Positions 18,257 to 28,125 of a DNA stretch of 64,000 nt are shown piece after piece. The DNA comes from Dyadobacter sp. CECT 9275 (GTDB taxonomy: Bacteria > Bacteroidota > Bacteroidia > Cytophagales > Spirosomataceae). The notes beneath the pieces are model-generated. The model ran no database searches and had not been told where the DNA came from. It saw nothing but the letters and a program-made list of their open reading frames with translations. A program made the position numbers and the translations under genes. The stretch lies in NCBI RefSeq assembly GCF_907164905.1, contig NZ_CAJRAF010000002.1, forward strand, positions 2,542,001-2,606,000. The letters run 5' to 3'. Numbering within the stretch: the stretch's first letter is position 1; the number at the start of each line of letters is the position of its first letter.

Positions 18257-20593
18257 ATGCATCTGATTAAATTGAAAAAACTCGACTTTCTAAAACTTCT
18301 GTTTATACTGGCGGCCATCGCTCACCAATCCATTCAGGCGCAAAACATCAATCCTCAGCAGATTTCTACAAGCCAGGCATTGGAATTTTATCAAAAGGCC
18401 AAAGCCAGCGGTATGTCTGATATGGATATTGAGCAAGCTGCTCTACAAAAAGGATATACGCTGGATCAAATCAGCGAGATGCGTAAAAGGTTACAAGAAG
18501 CTCAAACCACCGTTCAGCCTGCTTCTACGGGCAGAACAGTATTGGATGAAACCCGTAAAAACAATGATACGGCAACCGTAAATAAAAAACTGGTAGGTGT
18601 AAAGCAAGACATTACTTCCAGGCCTGTTTTCGGAGTTTCCTTTTTTAGTAACTCCTCCATGACCTTTGAACCCAATCTGAGGATTGCTACACCCCGAAAT
18701 TACATTCTGGGACCAGAAGATGAACTCAATGTTGATATTTACGGAAATTCAGTAGACAATTTCCGATTAAAAGTAAGTCCGGAAGGAACCGTCAAAATGC
18801 TCAATCTTGCCCCTGTTCCTGTGAACGGCTTAACCATTGAACAGGCTTCTGAGCGGATCGTAAGCCGCTTGAGACAAGCCTATTCCTCATTAAACCGGCC
18901 TGGAGGCGGCACGTATTCAACCATTACCTTAGGAAATGTACGAAGCATCCGTGTGATGGTAACCGGTGAAGTTACACGCCCGGGAAGTTACACTTTATCA
19001 TCCCTCGCCACCGCATTTAATGTGCTTTACCAGGCAGGAGGCCCCAACACAAACGGGTCCTACAGGAATATTGAAGTTATACGTAACAACAAGCTTATCA
19101 GGACCATTGACCTGTACCGCTTTCTTGTAGACGCCGACCTCAAGGATAATATAGCGCTGCAAGATCAGGATATAGTACTGATCAGACCGTTTACCGCCCG
19201 AGTTGAACTGGCAGGAGAAATTAAACGCCCAGGACTTTTTGAAGCCAAAGACGGAGATACCTTTAACGACCTTCTGCGTTATGCAGGAGGCTACACTCCA
19301 ACAGCCTACTCGGCCTCCATTCAATTCAGGCGTAATACCGGGACAGAGTTGAAAGTTGGTACCATTTTGGCTGAGGAAGTCAAATCTTTTACACCGCAAA
19401 ACGGGGATGTGTACCAGATAGGGAAAATTTTAGACCGCATCGAAAACAGGGTGATTATTGAAGGTGCTGTATTCCGGGAAGGTGAATATGCCATTGATAG
19501 CCAATCCAATACAGTAAAAAAATTACTGCAACGCGCGGAAGGAATCCGGGAGGATGCTTTTTTAAACCGGGCCGTTATTCAGCGCCAGAATAAAACACTG
19601 AGACCCGAAATTATAGCTTTTGATTTAGGCAAAATTTTGAATGGTGAGGCCGAAGACATCCCTCTGATCAGAGAGGATATTGTAACAATCAAATCGATTG
19701 ATGATCTTAAAGAAGGGTATAGTCTGCAGGTCTACGGCTCTGTTCTGAACCCCGGAACCATGGATTATTACGAAGGCATGACCGTAGCCGATGTCATATT
19801 TAAAGCGGGTGGATACACCGAAGGTGCTGTGCCCTACCGTATAGAGGTATCAAGGCGGGTGAAGGCAGATACCTCTGGTTTGCTCCCAGCCCAAAACGTT
19901 CGGATTTTTACCCTGAATGTAACCGACAACCTTCAATTTAACGAGCAGGATCAGCAATTTAAGCTCTCCCCTTATGATATTATTTTTGTCCGCCGTTCGC
20001 CACGTTACGAAGTGCAGAAAACCATCAGCATTACCGGAGAAGTTACCTATCCCGGCTCCTATACTATACTTACCAATTTCGAGCGCATTACCGACTTGTT
20101 CCCTAAGGCAGGCGGCTTAAAAAAAGAAGCCTACCTGCAAGGATCCCGGTTCTACCGGAATAACGAGCTCGTTGCCGTCGACCTTAACGCCATCATTGAT
20201 AAGCCGCAACTACCCGCCAATCTATTGTTGAACGATGGTGATTCTTTGTTTATTTCCAGGAAATCCGAGACAGTTCGCATCCAGGGAGGAGTCCAGAATC
20301 CATCTCTGGTAAATTTTGACCAGGCATTTTCCTTTAAGGATTACATCTCCCAGGCCGGCGGTTATGCCGAACGTGCCTGGAAAAGCAGAGTATATGTGTC
20401 CTACCCAAACGGACGTACCTTCAGGACGAGAAAATTTCTGTTTTTTAATACACGTCCAAAAGTCGAGCCAGGTTCGGTTGTCACCGTCCCTGTGAAAGAA
20501 GTTAAACAAGAGAGGCAAACAACAGCTGGCGAAAAAATAGCACTGATATCGTTAATTACAACTGTTGCTGTAACTTTAATTAGGCTATTTTAA
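18257..20593 (+). CDS. SLBB-domain polysaccharide export protein (Wza-like)
   Basis: 778 residues with a signal peptide (cleavage near IQAQ). A polysaccharide-export domain (about 145-235: YILGPEDELNVDIYGNS, SPEGTVKMLNLAPVPVNGLTIEQA) is followed by several SLBB units marked by repeated VTGEVTRPGSYTL, LAGEIKRPGLFEA, VYGSVLNPGTMDYY, ITGEVTYPGSYTI. A hydrophobic C-terminal helix (ISLITTVAVTLI) ends the protein. It should form the periplasmic/outer-membrane channel for capsule export, working with the Wzz protein encoded 6 bp downstream. It is about twice the length of E. coli Wza because of the extra SLBB repeats, which is usual in Bacteroidota. First gene of the locus. Confidence 0.92.
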   Translation: MHLIKLKKLDFLKLLFILAAIAHQSIQAQNINPQQISTSQALEFYQKAKASGMSDMDIEQAALQKGYTLDQISEMRKRLQEAQTTVQPASTGRTVLDETRKNNDTATVNKKLVGVKQDITSRPVFGVSFFSNSSMTFEPNLRIATPRNYILGPEDELNVDIYGNSVDNFRLKVSPEGTVKMLNLAPVPVNGLTIEQASERIVSRLRQAYSSLNRPGGGTYSTITLGNVRSIRVMVTGEVTRPGSYTLSSLATAFNVLYQAGGPNTNGSYRNIEVIRNNKLIRTIDLYRFLVDADLKDNIALQDQDIVLIRPFTARVELAGEIKRPGLFEAKDGDTFNDLLRYAGGYTPTAYSASIQFRRNTGTELKVGTILAEEVKSFTPQNGDVYQIGKILDRIENRVIIEGAVFREGEYAIDSQSNTVKKLLQRAEGIREDAFLNRAVIQRQNKTLRPEIIAFDLGKILNGEAEDIPLIREDIVTIKSIDDLKEGYSLQVYGSVLNPGTMDYYEGMTVADVIFKAGGYTEGAVPYRIEVSRRVKADTSGLLPAQNVRIFTLNVTDNLQFNEQDQQFKLSPYDIIFVRRSPRYEVQKTISITGEVTYPGSYTILTNFERITDLFPKAGGLKKEAYLQGSRFYRNNELVAVDLNAIIDKPQLPANLLLNDGDSLFISRKSETVRIQGGVQNPSLVNFDQAFSFKDYISQAGGYAERAWKSRVYVSYPNGRTFRTRKFLFFNTRPKVEPGSVVTVPVKEVKQERQTTAGEKIALISLITTVAVTLIRLF

Positions 20594-20599
20594 TTTCAT

Positions 20600-21655
20600 A
20601 TGTCAAGTATTTCAGATAACACTCCAGAAAAACCAGTTTTCACAATAACTGTTTATGAAGTATTTCAATTCTTACAAAGGCACTATTTCAAATTAATTCT
20701 ATCTGTAACAGTCTTCGCAATACTTGGTATTCTTTACAGCTATACCCTACCCAAAACTTATAAAGCTCAGACACTAGTACTTCCAGAGTATGGTATGGGT
20801 GAATCTTCCAGTTCTGCCTTTGTAAAAGCTGCAATGGGTCTGACCAATACCGATGGAGCCGAAAAACTGGTTCCAACATTGTACCCTCAGGTATTACAAA
20901 GTACTCCCTTTGGGATGTATATACTTGAGCAACCCATATCGGACAAAAACAATAAGAATTATAAAACACTTAAAGCCTATTTAGAAAGCCAGAATAAACC
21001 TAGTGCCTTATTGGATATTTTCCCAACCTCAGAAAAAAAAGGCACAGCACCCCAACTGAAAAATAAAAATATCTTGTTCTTCTCCGCTACGGAACAAGCA
21101 TTAATCAAAAGTGCTTCTAATTTGGTAAAGGTTGTAATAATTAAAACCGAGAATGTAATCAGTATCGAATGCGAAATTACAGATCCTGTAGTGGCAGCTC
21201 AATTAGTTGAAATTGCTAAAAATTATTTGATCAACTATGTAGAGGACTACCGAACCAGTAAGGCTGTCCAACAAGTGGAATTCCTAACTCAACGCGTTTT
21301 GGAAGCCAAAAGGAAACAACAATCCGCCGAATATAATCTTCAAACCTATAGAGACAGAAACCGGAATTCATTTTTAAATGTCGCCCGTATAGAAGAGCAA
21401 CGGTTACAATCCGAATTTACTCTTGCCCAGTCCATCTATTCAGATCTCTCGCTTAAGTTAGAACAGGCAAGAATTAAAGTAAAAGAGGAAAAACCTGTTT
21501 TTAAAGTTTTAGAACCCGTTAATATTCCTCTTAATAAAAATGGCCCCAACAGGAAGCTAATAACTATATTATTCGGGTTTACGGGAGGAATTCTGATGTT
21601 TCTTTATCTGATTTTGGTGAAAGAAAAATTTTTAAACAGGATATTAATAACTTAG
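20600..21655 (+). CDS. Wzz-type chain-length determinant / polysaccharide co-polymerase
   Basis: 351 residues with the Wzz topology. A cytosolic N-terminus, one membrane helix (about 36-52, LILSVTVFAILGILYSY), a large periplasmic domain with long coiled helices (about 210-290, AKRKQQSAEYNLQTY), and a second membrane helix (about 318-338, ILFGFTGGILMFLYLIL) near the end. A Pro-rich stretch (EPVNIPLNKNGPNRK) before the second helix is typical. It sets polymer length and couples polymerase to the SLBB exporter, whose stop is 6 bp upstream. No tyrosine-kinase domain is attached. Confidence 0.88.
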   Translation: MSSISDNTPEKPVFTITVYEVFQFLQRHYFKLILSVTVFAILGILYSYTLPKTYKAQTLVLPEYGMGESSSSAFVKAAMGLTNTDGAEKLVPTLYPQVLQSTPFGMYILEQPISDKNNKNYKTLKAYLESQNKPSALLDIFPTSEKKGTAPQLKNKNILFFSATEQALIKSASNLVKVVIIKTENVISIECEITDPVVAAQLVEIAKNYLINYVEDYRTSKAVQQVEFLTQRVLEAKRKQQSAEYNLQTYRDRNRNSFLNVARIEEQRLQSEFTLAQSIYSDLSLKLEQARIKVKEEKPVFKVLEPVNIPLNKNGPNRKLITILFGFTGGILMFLYLILVKEKFLNRILIT

Positions 21656-21850
21656 CAATATAACTCCTCTTCTATTTCACATCACTGCCTAATAGTGTCC
21701 CATTTTCACCAGTAATAAAGCCATCCACAATTAACTTGACTATCGCCCTACTGGGTATTTAGTTAACTTATTTAAACATTTTCCATCAGAAACTAAGCTA
21801 CATCATTGTATCCGCATCTTCAATTCAATATTTAAACCAACAAGTAATAA

Positions 21851-23101
21851 GTGAAGCTCTTAAAGGCATCAGCATTTTCAGGTATTATAACCATCGTACG
21901 AACTCTTACTGGATTTGTATCCAACAAATTCGTAGCCTTGTATTTAGGACCTAGTGGAATTGCATTAGTCGGTCAGTTTATCAACTTCGCGTCAATTGTA
22001 ACAACTATTGCTAATGGGGCAATTAACAACGGTATAATTAAATATACCTCAGAATATAGTAATGATGAGGAAAAGTCCAAATCGCTTTACAGCAATGCTC
22101 TATGGGTAAGCCTTTCCTTCTCGATCTTTGTTGCTCTATTTCTCATCACCGGTGCTCCTTACATATCACAACAAATTTTAAACGATTCCCAATACAGCTG
22201 GTCAATTATTGCATTGGGCGGCGGTATCATTCTATATTCCTTAAACACTCTCCTTATCTCAATTTTGAATGGCAGAGGACAGTTAAAAGAATATACCATA
22301 ATTAATGTCCTAGGAAGCTTTGTATCGTTAATATTTACGATCGTTATGGTGTACTATTATAATATACAAGGCGCTCTACTTTCTCTTGCCTTATCCCAAT
22401 CAATAGTATTTTTCATTACACTTTACAAAATTATAGAAAGTCCATGGTTCGAATGGCAGTTTTTTTCTCAAAAAGTTGATAAACAGATCTTAAAAAATCT
22501 ATCCAAATTTACCGCAATGGCCGCAACTTCGGTTGCTTGCGTGTCATTCTCACAAATGCTCGTACGTACAAATATAATTAATACGAATGGCCTGCATAAT
22601 GCAGGCATATGGCAGGGAATGCTCCGAATAGGAGAATCGCACTTGTTGATTGTCGTCACAGCTTTATCGACCGCTTATCTTCCTAGATTATCTTCGGCAA
22701 AAGGAGATAAAGAAATTAAACTCGAAATCCTTTCCGGTTATAAGATTGCTATTCCGTTTCTACTGGTAAGCTGCATACTTATTTATGTCTTCAGAACTTT
22801 AATCATAACTGCCTTATACTCCAAAGATTTTTCATCCATGGAGGGCTTATTTTTATTTCAACTGTTAGGAAATTTATTTAAGGTATTAGCTTGGATGATT
22901 TCTTTTCTAATGCAGGCTAAAGCAATGGCAAAAACTTACATTTTAACGGAAATAATATTTGCATCAATTTACGTTCTTCTTTCAGAATTTTTTATCTCAC
23001 AGTATGGATTTGAGATGGTTATGGTTGCATTTTTTTTAACCTATCTTATCTATTTTTTATCTATGATATTTATATTCAGAAAAATACTTTTTATTAGATA
23101 G
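21851..23101 (+). CDS. Wzx-type O-antigen/capsule unit flippase
   Basis: 416 residues, nearly all hydrophobic, with about 12 helices in the MATE/MOP arrangement. The opening KLLKASAFSGIITIVRTLTGFVSNKFVALYLGPSGIALVGQF is characteristic of the WzxE-like flippase branch. The start is a GTG (21851), preceded by 195 bp without a gene. It should flip undecaprenyl-linked repeat units to the periplasmic side. Base composition drops noticeably toward AT from here through about 29 kb, as common for capsule-specific gene sets acquired by exchange. Confidence 0.88.
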   Translation: MKLLKASAFSGIITIVRTLTGFVSNKFVALYLGPSGIALVGQFINFASIVTTIANGAINNGIIKYTSEYSNDEEKSKSLYSNALWVSLSFSIFVALFLITGAPYISQQILNDSQYSWSIIALGGGIILYSLNTLLISILNGRGQLKEYTIINVLGSFVSLIFTIVMVYYYNIQGALLSLALSQSIVFFITLYKIIESPWFEWQFFSQKVDKQILKNLSKFTAMAATSVACVSFSQMLVRTNIINTNGLHNAGIWQGMLRIGESHLLIVVTALSTAYLPRLSSAKGDKEIKLEILSGYKIAIPFLLVSCILIYVFRTLIITALYSKDFSSMEGLFLFQLLGNLFKVLAWMISFLMQAKAMAKTYILTEIIFASIYVLLSEFFISQYGFEMVMVAFFLTYLIYFLSMIFIFRKILFIR

Positions 23102-23158
23102 CGGTAGCGGATAATGATTAATATTTCCAAAGCGTAGTATAAATTATTAGATCTAGTT

Positions 23159-24337
23159 ATGGAATTTATAGAGAATTACAATTTCTTTCTTATGGCCATC
23201 CTGGTGCTAATTAGTTTATCATTCTATTTTATAAATAAGATTATAAGCAACCCAACTGTTTCCGTTGCTATTGTAATATTAAAATTCGCATCTTGCTTTA
23301 TATATTTTTCAATTATAAGTAAGTACTATCCCGTCATACTTAGTGATGATCAAAACTATTTTTTTGAGTCACTAGACCTTTATGCAATGGGAAAAGAATC
23401 CATCAATTACCTGTTTTCTACAAGTACAATAACCAAATTTATGATCACAGCGCAGGGATATCATTTTGGCTACTATATATACAACTATATTTCCTTTTGG
23501 CTTTGGGGACCGTACTATTATTCACCTGTTTTGACTAATATACTTATTTCAACACTTACAGGAACCGTATTTTACAAAACTTTATCGTTATCCCAGTTTA
23601 ATAAACGCACTGTAATATTTCTTTACATATTATTCCTGTTACATTGGGATGTGTTGACTTGGTCCAGTTTCATAAATCTCAAAGACACTTTGGTTCTTTT
23701 TCTATCCGTTTCTTCTATGTATATTATGGTCCGCACCAAAACCAAAGGGCTTAACATAAAATACATACTATTATTTCTCCTCATTCTAACATGTCTTTTC
23801 ACTATTCGATTTTACTTTTGCTTCTTTTTGATTGTCACTTCACTGCTATTCTTTACTATAACTCAATTATCAAAATCACAGCTTCCATATATTGACTTCA
23901 TACTAAAATTCTCAATATTTATAGTACTTCCAGTAGGTTTCTACTTCACCTTCATAGCGTTATTTTCAACGAGCATAGACAATATTGGACCCAGGACTAA
24001 CATATTATTCGGATTTCCCAGATATATTCTAACCCCTTTTCCTTTAAATATTGAGCCTGACTATTCCTTCATATTCATAAGCTCAATACTTCATTGGATA
24101 TTTCTTCCAACATTGCCATTTGGAATATTTATTTTTACTAAAAAACATTTCTACACTTTAATGCCCTATCTGATCATGTTCCTCCTTCTGAGCACTTTCT
24201 ATGGGTCATTCGCAGAATTACAAGGTCCCCGGCATCGTGTCCCTCAGACCGCCTTTTTATGCTTGCTGCAAGGTTTGGTACTTTATGAAGTACTTGCTTC
24301 GATTAAAAGAATTAAAATGAAAAATCAGAATATCTAA
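23159..24337 (+). CDS. Polytopic membrane protein, probable Wzy-like polysaccharide polymerase
   Basis: 392 residues with about 10-11 hydrophobic helices and a periplasmic loop after helix 2 (YYPVILSDDQNYFFESLDLYAMG). It has no clear family motif, which is normal for Wzy polymerases. The place directly after wzx and before the glycosyltransferases, the size and the topology all fit a polymerase (inference). The C-terminal segment GPRHRVPQTAFLCLLQGL resembles the end of EpsG/dolichyl-mannosyltransferase-like membrane proteins, so a membrane glycosyltransferase is the alternative. AT-rich. Confidence 0.6.
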   Translation: MEFIENYNFFLMAILVLISLSFYFINKIISNPTVSVAIVILKFASCFIYFSIISKYYPVILSDDQNYFFESLDLYAMGKESINYLFSTSTITKFMITAQGYHFGYYIYNYISFWLWGPYYYSPVLTNILISTLTGTVFYKTLSLSQFNKRTVIFLYILFLLHWDVLTWSSFINLKDTLVLFLSVSSMYIMVRTKTKGLNIKYILLFLLILTCLFTIRFYFCFFLIVTSLLFFTITQLSKSQLPYIDFILKFSIFIVLPVGFYFTFIALFSTSIDNIGPRTNILFGFPRYILTPFPLNIEPDYSFIFISSILHWIFLPTLPFGIFIFTKKHFYTLMPYLIMFLLLSTFYGSFAELQGPRHRVPQTAFLCLLQGLVLYEVLASIKRIKMKNQNI

Positions 24338-24365
24338 ATTACTACACGCATTAATCTTTACTACA

Positions 24366-25469
24366 TTGAAAACACATACTCTCAGCGTGGTTCAAATAAT
24401 CCCTACCTTAAACAAAGGAGGTGCCGAACGATTCGTTGTCGACCTTTGCAATGAGTTGTCCTTACAAAAGGGAAAAGACATATACCTAGTTTCTTTGTGG
24501 GCAAACGAGGCTGATACCACCTTTCTTCACGAGCTAAAGAAAGATGTCCACTACATTACCTTTTCTCAAAAGGGACCTGCTGATCTATCCGTTTTATACC
24601 GTTTAAATAAATGGTTACTTACCTTGAAACCGGATATTGTTCACACTCATATGAGTGCTTTCGAATATATTTTCCCCTATAGAACATTATCAAAGTCCAC
24701 CTCTTTTTTTCATACCATACATAGCAAAGCAGAAAAAGAATGCCCCTGGAAAAAGAGAAAAAAATTAAGAAAATATTTTTTTAATAAGAACACCTTGCCC
24801 ATTGCTGTTTCACAAGATGGATATGAGACGTACAAGTCTTATTATGGTTTGGAAAATGCAGTAGTAATAGAAAATGGACGTCCAGCTATCGGGATAACAG
24901 ATCTGTTTAATGAAATTAGCTTGAAGTATAAAAATCCAGATGAATATTTATTAGTTCATCTCGGCCGTATTGTTGACGTTAAGAATCAAAAACTTCTTAT
25001 TGAAGCGGTACAACTTTTCAATAAAAATTCCGCTAAAAAATGTACCTTGTTGATTATTGGTGGGATTCGTGATGAAATTCTTTACCAGAGCTTACTAGAT
25101 CTATGCAAAAGGGATCAGTATATTAAATTTCTAGGAGATAAAAATAACGTAGCCGACTATCTTTCTATTGCCGATGGTTTTTGCTTGTCAAGCATCTATG
25201 AAGGTATGCCAATGACTATAATAGAGGCATTTTCAGTTGGCTGTATCCCAATTAGCACTCCCGTGGGTGGTATCCCCGAAATGATAACGCATTCCGTAAC
25301 AGGGTTTCTAAGCAAAGATCTGCAGGTCAAGTCATATTACATGGCTATAAATGAATGTTTGTCAAGTGAATCAAAAGAATCTATTAAAGATAATTGTTTG
25401 CAGGAGTATTTTACCAGGTATAGCATAAAAATATGCGGTGACAAACACTGGAAATTATATTCACTATAA
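24366..25469 (+). CDS. Glycosyltransferase family 4
   Basis: 367 residues, GT-B fold. The N-terminal domain starts VVQIIPTLNKGGAERFVVDLCNEL, the usual GT4 opening with the glycine-rich loop. The C-terminal domain has LVHLGRIVDVKNQKLLIEA, KFLGDKNNVADYLSIADGFCLSS and the donor-binding YEGMPMTIIEAFSVG (Glu-x7-Glu). It would transfer a sugar from a nucleotide donor onto the lipid-linked unit at the cytoplasmic membrane face. The start is a TTG (24366), since no ATG fits before the first strand. Confidence 0.88.
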   Translation: MKTHTLSVVQIIPTLNKGGAERFVVDLCNELSLQKGKDIYLVSLWANEADTTFLHELKKDVHYITFSQKGPADLSVLYRLNKWLLTLKPDIVHTHMSAFEYIFPYRTLSKSTSFFHTIHSKAEKECPWKKRKKLRKYFFNKNTLPIAVSQDGYETYKSYYGLENAVVIENGRPAIGITDLFNEISLKYKNPDEYLLVHLGRIVDVKNQKLLIEAVQLFNKNSAKKCTLLIIGGIRDEILYQSLLDLCKRDQYIKFLGDKNNVADYLSIADGFCLSSIYEGMPMTIIEAFSVGCIPISTPVGGIPEMITHSVTGFLSKDLQVKSYYMAINECLSSESKESIKDNCLQEYFTRYSIKICGDKHWKLYSL

Positions 25470-25565
25470 CCCAATTCATTGTAGGACTTATTCTTATGGG
25501 AATCTACACCATATACAGACTCAATCAATCATTTTTTCAATAAAATAGAATATTGGAATAGAATT

Positions 25566-26909
25566 ATGGTTAATGTATTCTTAACTGTCCTATTATTAGG
25601 ATTAACAACTCTTTCCACTTGCGGCGAGTCATTATTTAATGTTAAAAATTTTGGAGCCACCGGAAATGGAATTACGGACGACACAGAATATGTGCAAGCA
25701 GCAATAAACTCTGCCTCAACCGTTAAGAATAGTACTGTATTATTCCCAGAAGGAACATATCTTGTTTCGAGCATTGTAATTAAAACTAATATAAAAGGGA
25801 TCGGAAATTCCGTTATAAAGAAAATAAAAATGCCTTTGAATTTATTCATATTTTGCAATATAAAAGATGTTAATGAAGTTACGGTTAATAATTTAACCTT
25901 TGATGGGTCAGTAGCGCTAGATAGTCTTGGTAAACCAGTTGAGGGGTCTACTCCGTTACTTATCTACAATTGTAAAAATGTAGATATTAAGAAATGTATT
26001 TTCAAAAATTCACCTTTCGGAGGATTACGTGTTGAAGCTTGTAAAAATATCACGGTTGTGAACTGTAAATCCCTAGGATCACGTGGTGTTTTTGGTGATG
26101 GGTATTACTTTACCGGAAGTAATTGCGTAAGGGTTGAAAATTGCATTGCGGATGATTACGAACGAATTGGGTTCGTAACAGAAGCCAATTCCTATAATTT
26201 CGTATTCATAAATTGCCTCGCTCAGAACGGAAAAAATTCATCTATACTTTCAGGAGGAATTGAATACAATGCTGGTTTTTGGTATGAGAACTCTGCCAAT
26301 ATAACGACAATCAGGTGCGTAGCAAAAAATAATACTCATAGGGGTTTTGTTGCAACTACCGGCTCCGAGATAGGAGCAAAAATTCCTGATTCCTCTGCAT
26401 CATTTAGCTACGAAAACTGTACAAGCTCTAATAACCCTTTAGGCTTTGCGGTGTCTTCCTTTGGAAAAACAGTAAGAATATATTTGAATAATTGTTCCGC
26501 TTTACACTGTACCACTGGTTTCCATGCAACCGCCCGAGACCTGAATGATCGTTTCGATTTTTCGAATTGCAAAGTATCACTTAGGCCGCTTAACAGTAAA
26601 AGCCTAAATAGTGTGGGATTTAACTGGGAAAGTCCCGTTGCAAAAAATAGCGACAATTACGAAAAACTGCCATTATTTAACTTTACAGACTGCTATGTAG
26701 AATACCTAAAACCTGTCAATTATGCACAACTGACGGATAACGCTAATAACAATGGGGATATTAGCACATATGCAGGAGGTAAAGCTCAGATTAGTATTTC
26801 CGGATTATCCAACTCACTAACTAACCATCCCACTGTTATTAAGGCAAGGACAGGTAAGCCTATATACTTTATAAAAGGAACGAAACTGGATACTCAGTTT
26901 AAAAACTAA
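25566..26909 (+). CDS. Exported right-handed beta-helix protein (pectate-lyase superfamily)
   Basis: 447 residues. An N-terminal hydrophobic segment ending LSTCGES could be a lipoprotein signal, but the lipobox is weak. The opening NVKNFGATGNGITDDTEYVQAAI is the pectate-lyase-3/GH28 N-terminal motif. It is followed by many short strand repeats (ITVVNCKSLGSRG, VENCIADDYE, FINCLAQNG, TTIRCVAKNN) that form a parallel beta-helix. It is inside the capsule locus between two glycosyltransferase genes, so it may cleave, trim or hold the capsule polymer. Catalytic residues cannot be assigned. Confidence 0.78.
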   Translation: MVNVFLTVLLLGLTTLSTCGESLFNVKNFGATGNGITDDTEYVQAAINSASTVKNSTVLFPEGTYLVSSIVIKTNIKGIGNSVIKKIKMPLNLFIFCNIKDVNEVTVNNLTFDGSVALDSLGKPVEGSTPLLIYNCKNVDIKKCIFKNSPFGGLRVEACKNITVVNCKSLGSRGVFGDGYYFTGSNCVRVENCIADDYERIGFVTEANSYNFVFINCLAQNGKNSSILSGGIEYNAGFWYENSANITTIRCVAKNNTHRGFVATTGSEIGAKIPDSSASFSYENCTSSNNPLGFAVSSFGKTVRIYLNNCSALHCTTGFHATARDLNDRFDFSNCKVSLRPLNSKSLNSVGFNWESPVAKNSDNYEKLPLFNFTDCYVEYLKPVNYAQLTDNANNNGDISTYAGGKAQISISGLSNSLTNHPTVIKARTGKPIYFIKGTKLDTQFKN

Positions 26910-26978
26910 ACCTATGTCCCAGCTCGGTATAGTAGAAGTAATGCTTTTTGTCATAATACACTGATCAATAACCGTAAA

Positions 26979-28088
26979 ATGACCATTTTGCATATTATTA
27001 ATAATCTTAGCCACGGCGGCGCCGAACGTATCCTTGTAGATACCGCTCCTTCATATTCCTCGCTGGGCCATGATATTACAATTCTCCAGCTGAATGACAA
27101 GAATTCATCAAGTGAATATTTGGCAACCCTGGAAAGATCAGGAATTAAGTGTCTGACGTTGGGTCAATTTGGTCTATATTCGCCAGTTAAGATCATACAA
27201 TTGGTTAATCATTTAAATAAGAATGATTATGACATTTTACATGTTCATTTGTTCCCTGCCTTGTATTGGGTAGCCATTGCGTCAAAATTTACAAGGCGTC
27301 AAATCCAGTTGGTTTTTACCGAGCATAGTACCGAAAACAAGAGATTTGGAAAACCATATCTTAGACATCTTGAGTCCTGGATTTATAATAGTTATACTAA
27401 AGTTATTGTTATTTCCGAAGCTATAAAATCAAAGCTCGACCGTTGGGCTAATATTACCGATAAAATTGAATTGATCAGAAATGGTGTGAATGTTAACCAG
27501 TTCATAGAAGCCAAGTCCTATCCTGATTCCTACTGGGAAACTCAGTTTTCCATTCCCGCAGGCGCTATGAAATTGATGATGACAGCCCGTTTCGGCTTTC
27601 CAAAGGACCATATTACCTTAATAGAATCTCTAAAATTTCTTCCCGATTATTGCTACTTAATCCTGGCAGGCAACGGGCCAAACGTGGAGTACGTTAAACA
27701 TTACGTAGATGCTAATGGCTTATCAAACCGTATTAGGTTTGCCGGTTTTCGAATGGATATCCCTTCCTTAATGAAATCCGTTAATCTGAATATCCTATCT
27801 TCCCAGTATGAAGGTATGTCAGGAGTGACATTGGAAGCTCTGGCATCAGGAGTACCATTTCTGGGGTCAAATGTTAAAGGTATAAACGATGTTGTACCTG
27901 ACGACCGCTTTTTATTTGAAGCAGGTAATTCTTATGCACTCGCGCAAAAAATAGACACTATCCTGTTTAAGGATATAGAAATGCAAAAATCAATGATTAC
28001 TGAGGGCTTGAAATATGTAAGAAAATTTGATGTTTCACTCATGATCGACAAACATATCAACTTATACAAGGGCTTATTAAAACGATAG
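26979..28088 (+). CDS. Glycosyltransferase family 4
   Basis: 369 residues, GT-B fold. N-terminal TILHIINNLSHGGAERILVDTA and C-terminal RFGFPKDHITLIESLKFLP, IRFAGFRMDIPSLMKSVNLNILSSQYEGMSGVTLEALASGVPFLGS, with the GT4 Glu-x7-Glu donor site. FTEHSTENKRFG in the acceptor domain is typical of capsule GT4 enzymes. It ends 37 bp before the left end of the decayed IS element, so the insertion was probably into the intergenic space. Confidence 0.88.
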   Translation: MTILHIINNLSHGGAERILVDTAPSYSSLGHDITILQLNDKNSSSEYLATLERSGIKCLTLGQFGLYSPVKIIQLVNHLNKNDYDILHVHLFPALYWVAIASKFTRRQIQLVFTEHSTENKRFGKPYLRHLESWIYNSYTKVIVISEAIKSKLDRWANITDKIELIRNGVNVNQFIEAKSYPDSYWETQFSIPAGAMKLMMTARFGFPKDHITLIESLKFLPDYCYLILAGNGPNVEYVKHYVDANGLSNRIRFAGFRMDIPSLMKSVNLNILSSQYEGMSGVTLEALASGVPFLGSNVKGINDVVPDDRFLFEAGNSYALAQKIDTILFKDIEMQKSMITEGLKYVRKFDVSLMIDKHINLYKGLLKR

Positions 28089-28125
28089 GAAATCAACAAT
28101 AAGTAGCGCCATTATCTGTATTAGT

